Positions 1-8,491 of a stretch of DNA of 64,000 bases are shown here, in pieces. This DNA is from Verrucomicrobiota bacterium (GTDB lineage Bacteria > Verrucomicrobiota > Verrucomicrobiia > Limisphaerales > UBA1319). Position 1 is the first letter of the stretch, and every line of letters starts with the position of its first letter. The stretch covers positions 34,037 through 98,036 of the forward strand of contig JAKLHY010000023.1 in the NCBI GenBank assembly GCA_022709905.1, written 5' to 3'. The position numbers were made by a program, and so were the translations under genes. The notes below the pieces were generated by a model that did not search any database, was not told the origin of the DNA, and worked only from the letters and a program-made list of their open reading frames with translations.

Positions 1-1712
1 TCCCCGGTCTTCTGAGGGATTTCTTGTGCTTCAGCCGGGCCAATGCCCCTCCGGGCATAGAAAAAGCATCCTCGTTGGAGGATGGTCAGGGGCCGGATAG
101 CAGCGTCAATTCCGATGATCGTCCACTTCCGAGTCCGGGAGAGGTCGCTGTTGCCCTGACGAAAGGCCTCCTTCGGGTTTTATCGCACGGTTCAGGATTC
201 AAGCCTGGGCAGGAATCGGCATGTCCACCGCGATTGGTGTTCATCATTGATCACTGGGATCCGCTGAGTCTGGAGGTCAACGCCTTTCTGCTGGAGCTGC
301 AAGACGCCCTGGCGGCGCAGAAGGACGCCTTGACTGCCCGTTTCGTCCTGGTGAGCGAGGCTTCTCCACGGCAATCCGGCACTGTTGTTTTTGGCGGAAT
401 GGCAGGAAGATCAAGTCTGGTCATTGGTCTTGCTCCATTGACCTGGCAGGAAACCATTGATTACCTGCGGCAGGCGGGAATCCAATCGGAGCTCTTTGCC
501 GCCTTATACTCGGAGACCGGTGGCATGCCCTCCAAACTCAAAGACAAAGTATCGGTCCTCACGGGGGCGACGACCGCCCCGCCGGACGAGGGACTCGACA
601 ATCTTTGGGCACAATTAAATCCCGCTGAGGCTGATTGGCTGGCAACGGCCGCTTACCTGGATCGCTGTTGCCCGGAAGGCCTGGCGATAGTCGGGGGGCT
701 TGAATCCGGTCTGAAGGGTTTCCGATGGTTGAGTCGGTCGTCTTGCGCGCGGTTGGTCCAGCGCGCGGACGGCTTCGTGGAGCTAGAGGGTGCGGCGCGA
801 AGGAGAATCCGCGAGTGGGTCAGCCGGCAGTTCCCGGAAAAACATCGATTGTTGGAGCATCGCAGCGAGGTTCATCAACAACTGGTCCGGCTGATTCCCG
901 ATGCCGGGCATCGTGAACGGCTCAGGATGCTCGCGCCTTTCAATCACTTCCGCCGGGATTTGCTGGATCAGTTGTATCCAGACAAGTCAGCGGATCTCTG
1001 GCGGTTCGTGGAAGAGAATCCCGCCTATTTTACCCCCACCGAAAGCCACCGCATCCTGGTCGAAACCCTGAAGCCATTGCTGCAGGATTACGCATTCTGG
1101 TTGGCTCCCAGTGAATTCGAGAGAATGAAGAGACTTATCACGGAGGCATGGAGTCAGCAGCGCGAGGCCATGATCACGGAGATCGCACGGTTGGAGAGCG
1201 AACTGGCAAAGAACGAGCAGGAACGGCAAGCCGTGTGCGCCCAAATTCAGAATGCCAGCCAGAGTATTGCCCGGCAGGCAGGTTTGGCGCCGCCGGTGGC
1301 TTCTTTGGACCCGGCCCCGATCACGCGGGTTTTGAGGCCACGCCCTTTGAAAACAGCCCTGGGGATCCAGGCCATCGGGGTGGTTTGCACTTACACAGGC
1401 ATGTTGTTCTTTCATTCGGCGCGTGAAATGGCCATTGCCTACATCGGTCTCGGGATTTATCTGTTTATCTGGGGAATTTACCTGTCTTGTTGCGGCCGCG
1501 CTGTTTCAACCCTTGGCGGCCGCACTGAAGCCTCGGTCCATCTCGATCGTTATATGGCTGAACAACAGCGCTGTCAGGAAGGGGATCTGAACCTGCTGCG
1601 TCTTCAGAAAATCAATCTCGAAAACCGCCAAAACTCCCTCTTTGCCCAATATGCGCGGGCCACACGGATGTTGAGCGATTGTTACCGGCGGTTGAACGAG
1701 CCTTTCATCTGA
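1..1712 (+). CDS. STAND-like ATPase fragment with C-terminal coiled coil and membrane hairpin (5' end outside window)
   Basis: The frame stays open to the left edge, and the first possible start inside the window is a TTG at 24, so this is probably the 3' part of a longer gene. About 70 residues in (counted from that TTG) a hydrophobic strand ends in two acidic positions (LVFIIDHWDP). This looks like a Walker B strand of a STAND/ORC-type NTPase, and the later VIGLAPLTWQETIDYL stretch resembles the sensor region that follows it. No P-loop is visible, which fits a missing N-terminus. Residues around 385-415 are charged and predicted coiled coil. Two hydrophobic segments at roughly 445-490 could form a membrane hairpin, followed by another helical tail. 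I cannot name the family. A signalling or secretion-linked ATPase anchored at the inner membrane is a guess. The next gene begins on the same strand with a possible small overlap. Confidence 0.6.
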   Translation, partial: PGLLRDFLCFSRANAPPGIEKASSLEDGQGPDSSVNSDDRPLPSPGEVAVALTKGLLRVLSHGSGFKPGQESACPPRLVFIIDHWDPLSLEVNAFLLELQDALAAQKDALTARFVLVSEASPRQSGTVVFGGMAGRSSLVIGLAPLTWQETIDYLRQAGIQSELFAALYSETGGMPSKLKDKVSVLTGATTAPPDEGLDNLWAQLNPAEADWLATAAYLDRCCPEGLAIVGGLESGLKGFRWLSRSSCARLVQRADGFVELEGAARRRIREWVSRQFPEKHRLLEHRSEVHQQLVRLIPDAGHRERLRMLAPFNHFRRDLLDQLYPDKSADLWRFVEENPAYFTPTESHRILVETLKPLLQDYAFWLAPSEFERMKRLITEAWSQQREAMITEIARLESELAKNEQERQAVCAQIQNASQSIARQAGLAPPVASLDPAPITRVLRPRPLKTALGIQAIGVVCTYTGMLFFHSAREMAIAYIGLGIYLFIWGIYLSCCGRAVSTLGGRTEASVHLDRYMAEQQRCQEGDLNLLRLQKINLENRQNSLFAQYARATRMLSDCYRRLNEPFI

Positions 1713-4700
1713 CACCATTCTTGCGCTTGACGAATCGCCCGCCGACGGGTTGCCTAGCCAGCGTGTCAGGCAGCGATATCAGCAGGGCTAACGGGCCGCT
1801 TCGGAAAGCGGCGTCAACGGTCGCTGGGTCTAAGGCATGCCGGCAAGCCCCGATTCTGAGTTCGCTGGCGATCGGCTTGGCCATTGGCCTATGCCTGCTC
1901 GGTTTGTTTGCGGTCCATCGCCGCCCCATCCCTTCCCCGCCGGCTCTGGTCTGGAACAGCCCTGCAACCAATGCCATGGATTCGATGCCTCTCGGCAACG
2001 GAGACCTCGGCGTCAACGTTTGGTGCGAGACCAACGGAGACCTGGTTTTCTATCTTGGCAAAACCGATGCCTGGAGCCAGAACGGACGATTGCTCAAAGT
2101 GGGACGCATCCGCATTCGACTGAGTCCCAATCCAACTCACGCGGGCGCATTCTTTCGCCAAACACTACGGATGGATCGGGGTGAAACCGAAATTCTATTT
2201 GGCGACATTTATCGTCCCACGCAATATCGGATCTGGGTCGATGCCCACCATCCTGTTGTCCGGATCGATCTGAACAGTCCCGAACCGGTCGGTCTGACTG
2301 CCCAACTGGATTTGTGGCGCAAGACCAACCGCCGTTTGTTGGGGCCTGAGCTCTCCAGCGCCTTCGGTCTGGTCAGGGCTCCATTCGCAGTCGTGGAATC
2401 TGCTGATCAAGTGTGGCCCACCGATGGCCGCCATCTGATCTGGTTTCACCGAAACGAGACCTCTATTTGGGGTACAAACCTTATGCTGCAAGGATTGTCC
2501 CGTGCCGCCCAGACGCTCTCCGATCCGCTGCTGCATCGGACGTTCGGGGGCCTTCTCCTGGGCAACGATCATGTCGCGGTCCAAGACGACCAACTCCAAT
2601 CAGCCAAGCCCGCGCGCCAACACCGTCTCCTGGTTGTCCTGCATACGGAACAAACTCCCGCGCCCAAGGACTGGGTTGATCGGATCGAGGCCCGCAAGGA
2701 TGAAATCCTCAAGACCTCCCCTTCTGTGGCTTTCCAACAACACGGCGAATGGTGGAGACTCTACTCGGAACGCAGCTGGATCCGGATTGATGTCGACCCC
2801 AATCACGCTGCCATCCCGCTGACTTGGCCAGCCCTTCCCGGTGCTGTGTGCCCCTTGATCATCGGCGCCGAGGCGGAGGGGCGAAAAGCCTTCTTAGGCG
2901 ATCTTCGCCGAATCCGACTGCATGCTCGCGCCCTCGAACTCGAGACGATCGCCGCATCCGCCCAAAATCCTGAAATCCCAGCCGATGAGTCGGCCGTTGC
3001 CGACTGGATTCTGGACACGGCCTCTCCAACAGGATATCCGGACCGGCTGGGATCGGGCCTTATCGCATCGGTTGGCGGAGGAATGGTTCCGGTTCAATCT
3101 CGGGATCGATCCAGTCTCTCGTTCGCCGGCCGATTCTGGCTGCAAGCGGGCCCAAGTCCTCAACTGAATTTTCGGGATGCGGGCACATTGGAGGCGTGGA
3201 TCAAGCCATCGGTCACTCGCGGCCGGATTTTGTCCAAAGCGCTGCCGAATGGAACAACGGATTATGCGTTGGATTTAGCCAATGGCTTGACGGTTACTTT
3301 CGGCACGAACACGCTTTGGAGCCCGGTGGTTTTACCCACCAACCAATGGGCCTATGTTGCGGCGACGTTCGATCGCTCTCAGGGCATGGCCCTTTACCTC
3401 AACGGCCAACCCTTGACTAACCGCACCCCCGGTCATCTCCGGGTTGATCCGGTTGCGATCAACCAACGGTATGCGCTGCAACGGTTCCTGAACGCCGGCA
3501 GCGGGCGCGGCGCCAGTGCGATCAAGTTCAATGGCTCCATCTTCAATGTCGACGGTCCCATTTATGACGCCGATTTCCGGGCATGGGGCGGGCCCTATTG
3601 GTTTCAGAATACTCGACTGGCTTATTGGCCGATGCTGGCCAGCGGTGATTTTGACCTGATGCCGCCTCTCTTTAGAATGTATCTCAGCGCCCTGCCTTTG
3701 GCTCGCTGGCGAACTCAGCAATGGCACGGCATGCCGGGAGCTTTCTTTCCGGAAGCCATGCACTTCTGGGGATTGCATACCGGGGATGATTATGGCTGGA
3801 ATCGATCAGGGCGCCGGATCGATGAGGTGGTCAATGGCGCGGTGGCACATCATTACAACAGCAACCTCGAATTGCTGGCTCTGGCGTTGGAGTTTTATCA
3901 ATACCGACAGGATCCGCAGTTTGCCCGGGAAACGTTACTGCCCCTGGCTCAGGCCATCCTCGATTGGTGGATGCGACGCTTCCCATCCGGTCCGAAGGGA
4001 TGGATTGTTCTTTCTCCCCTCAGTGCTCTGGAAACCTATTATGAAGCCACTGATCCCATGCCCGATCTCGCCGGTCTGATCTGGGTTCTGGATGGATTGC
4101 TGGCCCTGCCGGACTCCTGGATCTCCCCCTCGCAAAGAACAGCCTGGAAAACCTACCGCGCCTCCCTGCCGCCCTTGCCTCTCTCGGCGGAAGGATACCC
4201 CAGGGGCCTCGCACCCGCCAGGGAATATGTCCCCATCGCCCGTAACACAGAGAATCCTGAGCTCTACGCCGTGTTTCCCTACCGGTTGTTCGGTATTTGC
4301 CGGCCCGAATTGGAAATGGCCCGGGTCACTTTTCTCAACCGCGTGTTCATGGGAAGCCGTGGCTGGCAACAGGACGATATCCAGGCGGCTTTCCTCGGCA
4401 TGATGCCCGACGCCAGAATGGCCGTAGTCGATCGCTTCAACCAAAACGATCCTCAAAGCCGGTTTCCCGCCTTTTGGGGCCCCAACATGAACTGGGTGCC
4501 CGATCAAGACCATGGAGGCGTTGCCCTCATGGCCCTGCAATCCATGCTCCTCCAGTCCGATCAATCCCGAATCCTGCTCTTTCCCGCCTGGCCGAAGGAA
4601 TGGGATGTAGATTTCAAATTGCACGCCCCGCAGAATACTGTCGTGCGAGGAATCTATCGCCGCGGTAAACTCGAACATCTCCAGGTCACCCCTCAACGAC

Positions 4701-4738
4701 GGATTCGTGACCTGGTCATTTGCCAGCCCCAATCATGA
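1679..4738 (+). CDS. DUF5703 glycoside-hydrolase-like protein with inserted LamG domain
   Basis: A large exported or membrane-anchored protein. A hydrophobic helix near residues 60-80 (LAIGLAIGLCLLGLFAV) serves as signal or anchor. From about residue 90 the sequence matches the DUF5703 N-terminal pattern (PLGNGDLGVNVW, then FYLGKTDAWS), related to the beta-sandwich of GH95-like fucosidases. Around residues 500-590 a LamG/concanavalin-like domain is inserted (GTLEAWIKP, WAYVAATFDR, LYLNGQPL). The C-terminal third is an alpha-helical region like an (alpha/alpha)6 barrel. It probably acts on polysaccharide in the periplasm or outside the cell; substrate unknown. The longest frame starts at a TTG inside the upstream gene. 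TTG or GTG starts between 1721 and 1763 would keep the hydrophobic helix and are equally plausible. Its TGA overlaps the ATG of the next gene. Confidence 0.75.
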   Translation: MLPAVERAFHLTPFLRLTNRPPTGCLASVSGSDISRANGPLRKAASTVAGSKACRQAPILSSLAIGLAIGLCLLGLFAVHRRPIPSPPALVWNSPATNAMDSMPLGNGDLGVNVWCETNGDLVFYLGKTDAWSQNGRLLKVGRIRIRLSPNPTHAGAFFRQTLRMDRGETEILFGDIYRPTQYRIWVDAHHPVVRIDLNSPEPVGLTAQLDLWRKTNRRLLGPELSSAFGLVRAPFAVVESADQVWPTDGRHLIWFHRNETSIWGTNLMLQGLSRAAQTLSDPLLHRTFGGLLLGNDHVAVQDDQLQSAKPARQHRLLVVLHTEQTPAPKDWVDRIEARKDEILKTSPSVAFQQHGEWWRLYSERSWIRIDVDPNHAAIPLTWPALPGAVCPLIIGAEAEGRKAFLGDLRRIRLHARALELETIAASAQNPEIPADESAVADWILDTASPTGYPDRLGSGLIASVGGGMVPVQSRDRSSLSFAGRFWLQAGPSPQLNFRDAGTLEAWIKPSVTRGRILSKALPNGTTDYALDLANGLTVTFGTNTLWSPVVLPTNQWAYVAATFDRSQGMALYLNGQPLTNRTPGHLRVDPVAINQRYALQRFLNAGSGRGASAIKFNGSIFNVDGPIYDADFRAWGGPYWFQNTRLAYWPMLASGDFDLMPPLFRMYLSALPLARWRTQQWHGMPGAFFPEAMHFWGLHTGDDYGWNRSGRRIDEVVNGAVAHHYNSNLELLALALEFYQYRQDPQFARETLLPLAQAILDWWMRRFPSGPKGWIVLSPLSALETYYEATDPMPDLAGLIWVLDGLLALPDSWISPSQRTAWKTYRASLPPLPLSAEGYPRGLAPAREYVPIARNTENPELYAVFPYRLFGICRPELEMARVTFLNRVFMGSRGWQQDDIQAAFLGMMPDARMAVVDRFNQNDPQSRFPAFWGPNMNWVPDQDHGGVALMALQSMLLQSDQSRILLFPAWPKEWDVDFKLHAPQNTVVRGIYRRGKLEHLQVTPQRRIRDLVICQPQS

Positions 4739-5610
4739 ACTCGCTCTCGCAGGACCTTAAACCTCGCGTCTGGATTACGGGCGCCGGCGGACTCATCGGT
4801 CATTATCTCTGGGAATTGGCGCCCGCCGCCGTGCCCGCATGGGACGTCTGGGGGGTGACCCGGGATCAACTCGATCTCGCTGACTTCAGCGCCGTCCGCG
4901 CGGCCTTCAAGAGACGCCCCCCGACGATTATCATCCATTGCGCCGCCATCAGCCGCAGCACCGTTTGCCAATCTCAGCCGGATCTGGCTTGGAAGATGAA
5001 TGTCGATGTCACCCGGATGCTCGCGGACTTGGCCAAAGACATTGATTTCGTTTTCTTTTCCACCGATCTGGTCTTTGACGGCCGCCTGGGCCGCTACCAG
5101 GAATCCGATCCGGTTCATCCCCTGAGCATCTACGCAGAAACCAAGGTGGCTGCCGAAAAAATCGTCTTCGGAAATCCCGCCCACCTCGTCATCCGAACCT
5201 CCCTCAACGGCGGCCGTTCGCCGACAGGGGATCGGGGATTCAACGAGGAAATGCGACGCGCCTGGGCTGCGGGCAACACCCTCCGTTTATTCACCGACGA
5301 GTTCCGAAGTCCCATCCCTGCCGTTGTGACCGCTCAAGCCACCTGGGAACTCGTCAAGACTCGTCAAACCGGCTTGTTCCACATCGCCGGCCGGCAGAGA
5401 CTGTCCCGATGGGAAATCGGACAGCTGATGGCCCAGCGTTGCCCCGAACTCCATCCCCGCATGGAACCGGCTTCTCTTCGGGAATACAGCGGTCCCCCCC
5501 GTCCACCCGACACCACTCTCGATTGTGCCAAAGCCCAGCGGGTTTTACGCTTTTCCTTGCCAGGTTTGGCCGAATGGCTGGCCCACCATCCCGCCCCAGG
5601 CCTTTTTTAG
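4735..5610 (+). CDS. RmlD-like NAD(P)-dependent sugar-nucleotide reductase (SDR extended family)
   Basis: An extended short-chain dehydrogenase of the dTDP-4-dehydrorhamnose reductase (RmlD) type. The N-terminus holds the Rossmann motif TGAGGLIG. An active-site Ser/Thr lies in FFSTDLVFDG, and the YxxxK pair is in IYAETKVAAE. The length of about 291 residues is normal for RmlD. RmlD reduces dTDP-4-keto-rhamnose to dTDP-L-rhamnose, but no rmlA, rmlB or rmlC lies in the window, so a different keto-sugar or a non-nucleotide substrate is possible. The ATG at 4735 overlaps the upstream TGA as ATGA, so translation is probably coupled to the DUF5703 gene. An in-frame TTG at 4720 was not chosen because the coupled ATG explains the junction better. 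Confidence 0.75.
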   Translation: MNSLSQDLKPRVWITGAGGLIGHYLWELAPAAVPAWDVWGVTRDQLDLADFSAVRAAFKRRPPTIIIHCAAISRSTVCQSQPDLAWKMNVDVTRMLADLAKDIDFVFFSTDLVFDGRLGRYQESDPVHPLSIYAETKVAAEKIVFGNPAHLVIRTSLNGGRSPTGDRGFNEEMRRAWAAGNTLRLFTDEFRSPIPAVVTAQATWELVKTRQTGLFHIAGRQRLSRWEIGQLMAQRCPELHPRMEPASLREYSGPPRPPDTTLDCAKAQRVLRFSLPGLAEWLAHHPAPGLF

Positions 5611-5670
5611 GGCGCCATCAGTATCCCGGTAGCGTGGGGCGAAGCAACGTCATAGAACTTGACCAGGTGT

Positions 5671-6909
5671 TCAGCAGGCGGACCAAGCCGCTTGGGCGTC
5701 CAGTTCGAAGAGAAGTTCCGACCGGCAAATGTCCGCCACCATGCAGACTGCCGGTAGGTTCTCCAATCCGCGGTCGCGCAGAATCTGGCGGTAAATGGCT
5801 GCGTCCTCAGCGCGCTTCAGGAACACCGTGGCACTGCAAACCTTGGAGAAGCCGGCCCCCACCGGTTCCATAAGCGATTCCAGGTTGTCCAGGGTTCGCT
5901 GGATCTGCCCTTCCGCATTGTCGGGATACAAACTCACCCCTTGCTCATCGATGGCGGCAGTGCCCGAGATCTGGAATTGGCAGAGCTCAGGATCGCGGAT
6001 CACGGTGCCCCGGCAGAAGGCGGCTCCATACCGGAAGGCATCCTTCTGGCGAACATTTCCGAGTCGCTCAATCTGTGGCCGCTTGCCTGTCTCTGCAGTC
6101 ATGGCCAGCACATCCATGACAGCGGCCGCGCGCAGCGGATTGTCACCCTGGATTCCCGTGCTGGCTGGCAGCCCAAATTCGGTCGGGGGCGCGGAGTCCA
6201 TCTGACGCGGCATGAGTCCGAACTCCTGGTATTTCCGGTTGCGGGCCTCGTTGAACTCGCCATACCAATCCAGAATCTTCGATAGATAAATCCAGGTGCG
6301 AACAACATCGGTGTAAGCGGCCCCATGCTGGCGCAAGAGCTGATGGGCCCGATCGAACATATCCATGGTCTCGTCAAACCGCGAAAGCCGGGAATGCTCG
6401 TCGCTAGTCGAATGCCCATGAATGTTCTGCATCAGAAGATAGGTGACTCCACTTCGACGCCATCCTTTGCCCCAAGAAACCGTTCCATCGGTAATGTCCC
6501 AAACATCCTTGGGATTGGGCAGCCGAACGGCCTGCACCTGGATTCCAGCCAGCCCGTCACCCCAGAGTGGCTGGCCCTGAATGTAAGTCAGGGGACCCTT
6601 TGCGGCCGGATGTTTCAAGTGCGGAAACTCGCTCCGGGATTCGAGGATGGCTGAGCGGGAACTCAGGCTCCCAAAAACGCGCTCGTGCACCACTTGCCAG
6701 GATCCGTCCGCCAACCAGGAGGCCAGACGATCGTAGGCCATCGTGGCCGCCTCTCGGGGACTGAGTCCCGCTTGTGTGACCGTGGCTGTAAAATAAGCGA
6801 CATTGGGCATCGGAGATGCCTGCTGGATATGCAAGGCATCCGAAATGACCTGGCGTTTAGTGTGGGAACAAGAGGGAGGGGCGGAATGGCGGTTCACGTC
6901 AGTGATCAT
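5671..6909 (-). CDS. Chorismatase-like protein of the RidA/YjgF superfamily
   Basis: At 412 residues this is far longer than simple RidA (about 130). The C-terminal half (about 230-410) reads as a RidA/YjgF trimerisation fold ending in ICRSELLFELDAQA, which resembles the conserved Cys-Arg...Glu end of the chorismatase (FkbO/Hyg5/XanB2) family. The central stretch QGQPLWGDGLAGIQVQAVR fits the same family. Chorismatases convert chorismate to hydroxybenzoates or dihydrodihydroxybenzoate. Here the activity is inferred and a divergent function is quite possible. It is the last gene of a three-gene minus-strand operon, and its start overlaps the stop of the propeller gene by 11 bases. The ATG at 6909 was kept because of this overlap; an internal ATG at 6810 also exists. 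Confidence 0.6.
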   Translation of the reverse strand: MITDVNRHSAPPSCSHTKRQVISDALHIQQASPMPNVAYFTATVTQAGLSPREAATMAYDRLASWLADGSWQVVHERVFGSLSSRSAILESRSEFPHLKHPAAKGPLTYIQGQPLWGDGLAGIQVQAVRLPNPKDVWDITDGTVSWGKGWRRSGVTYLLMQNIHGHSTSDEHSRLSRFDETMDMFDRAHQLLRQHGAAYTDVVRTWIYLSKILDWYGEFNEARNRKYQEFGLMPRQMDSAPPTEFGLPASTGIQGDNPLRAAAVMDVLAMTAETGKRPQIERLGNVRQKDAFRYGAAFCRGTVIRDPELCQFQISGTAAIDEQGVSLYPDNAEGQIQRTLDNLESLMEPVGAGFSKVCSATVFLKRAEDAAIYRQILRDRGLENLPAVCMVADICRSELLFELDAQAAWSAC

Positions 6910-8491
6910 TGCGAGCAGGTTGTGAATAAGGGATCAGTTTGGGTGTGGACGCGGATCGCGTCTCCCGAGCATCCTCCAATTCGCCAGGCGGTTGTCCCGT
7001 TGGACTACCGGGCGTATTCGAGGAAGGTGTGATGCGGTGTTTGGGGTGAAAGACAGCCTGATAAAGATCGCGCCAGCCCACTTGCACAGGTCCGTCGATC
7101 AATTCGGGCACATTGAAGGTCTTCACAAAGGAATCGTAAAAGGCGGGATTCTCTTGAGGCAGAATAAAGGCCTTCGAGGATCGCCCCTCGGGATCCACAT
7201 AGGTAAAATGCGGCCGGGAGACATAGCCGTCCCGCCGTTTGCTGCTAAAGACCAGCCATCGGCTGTTTCCCGACCAGGAATGCCATGAATCCGTCGCAGC
7301 ACTGTTGCACTCCATCCGCCGGTGTTTCATCGTCGCGAGATCCATGATATAGAGATCGCTACTCGGCTGGTACACCGGGAAATTCCCATAGTTGCATAAA
7401 CAAAATATCAGGAACCGGCCGTCCGGGGAGACCTTTGGCTGGCCAGCGCTCAAACCCGAGTCCCGGGCCGACACAATCACCTCCGGCGCGCCCCAGGTGT
7501 TTTTGTCCGGATCATAGGCAATCCGCCGAAGGTCATATTTGATCTCCCTGAACTCCTCCATAGGACGGACCGGCGCGCAGCAGTAATAGAGATACCGCCC
7601 GTCCGGCGACCAACCCGGCCAGGTCTCCAACAAGTCCTTCTCCGAAATAGGCGCCGGTTTCTCATAGGTGTTCTCGTCGACACGGTAGATGCCGAGATCG
7701 GATGCGGCGTCGAAGACATCTCGCGTTTCGCCGATGCTGTGGAAAAACAGCGAGAGCTTGTTGATCGAAAAAGCCAGGAGCTTTCCGCTGGGATGCCAGG
7801 ACAAGTAACCAAACGGCCGGTTGACCGTTGTGACCTCATCCCCGCGGGCGATCAGCATGGGCATGCCCTGCTTGTCCGATCGAATATGGAGCGCCATGGG
7901 ATTGGGCTTGTTGAGGGCGAAGTTGTGGCAATTCAGACAGGTGCCCGAATGCCAGTTCACTTCCTTGATCTTAAGCACTGTGGACTGGGTGTAATTTTCC
8001 AGGTTTCGCTGATAAATCCCCATGGTGCCAGCCCCATAGATGCTGTATTGGGGATTCAGAAGGCGATAGACCAAATGGCTGTCAATATTCTCCCGGGCAA
8101 TGGTGTTGGTGACCGGCGTAAAAACCTGTTGGGCGCCCGCCGCATCCACTGTATGAACGACCCAGGTCATGGCTTGGCCCCGGTTCGCTTCCAACAAGGC
8201 CCGCCATTTTGCCGGCGGGATCTCGATGGCAGGCGACCGGGACTCGATTTCAATGGATGGACCTTGGGGGGCCTGGATCTTCAAACCAAACCGAACTCCC
8301 GGCTCCCGGACACTGAAATTAAGCGGAGCGATATTGGGTGGAATCAAGATTCCGGTGTAGTCTGGATCGATTCGAGGCAAACCGCCGGGATTGGATCCGA
8401 GCCCATCCCCCGCCAGCCCAGCGGTCACCCCACTGGACAGGGCAACCATGGCCAGCATCCGTATTCCCACGGTTTTCAAACCACGACACAT
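6899..8491 (-). CDS. Exported PD40 beta-propeller protein with a CxxCH heme motif
   Basis: About 530 residues. The N-terminus has a signal peptide (MLAMVALSSGVTAGLAG). Repeated segments such as SWHPSGKLLAFSIN, GWSPDGRYLYYCC and KVSPDGRFLIFC are TolB/PD40 WD40-like blades, so the body is a periplasmic beta-propeller. At residues 185-189 the sequence CLNCH is a single c-type heme attachment motif, placed before the blades. Proteins of this kind sit beside DUF6057-type membrane proteins in other Bacteroidota/PVC genomes (recalled, not searched). The ATG at 8491 forms a TGATG junction with the upstream gene; a longer frame to 8539 would bury the signal peptide. Covalent heme binding would need a cytochrome c maturation system, and none lies in the window. 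Confidence 0.75.
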   Translation of the reverse strand: MCRGLKTVGIRMLAMVALSSGVTAGLAGDGLGSNPGGLPRIDPDYTGILIPPNIAPLNFSVREPGVRFGLKIQAPQGPSIEIESRSPAIEIPPAKWRALLEANRGQAMTWVVHTVDAAGAQQVFTPVTNTIARENIDSHLVYRLLNPQYSIYGAGTMGIYQRNLENYTQSTVLKIKEVNWHSGTCLNCHNFALNKPNPMALHIRSDKQGMPMLIARGDEVTTVNRPFGYLSWHPSGKLLAFSINKLSLFFHSIGETRDVFDAASDLGIYRVDENTYEKPAPISEKDLLETWPGWSPDGRYLYYCCAPVRPMEEFREIKYDLRRIAYDPDKNTWGAPEVIVSARDSGLSAGQPKVSPDGRFLIFCLCNYGNFPVYQPSSDLYIMDLATMKHRRMECNSAATDSWHSWSGNSRWLVFSSKRRDGYVSRPHFTYVDPEGRSSKAFILPQENPAFYDSFVKTFNVPELIDGPVQVGWRDLYQAVFHPKHRITPSSNTPGSPTGQPPGELEDARETRSASTPKLIPYSQPARNDH

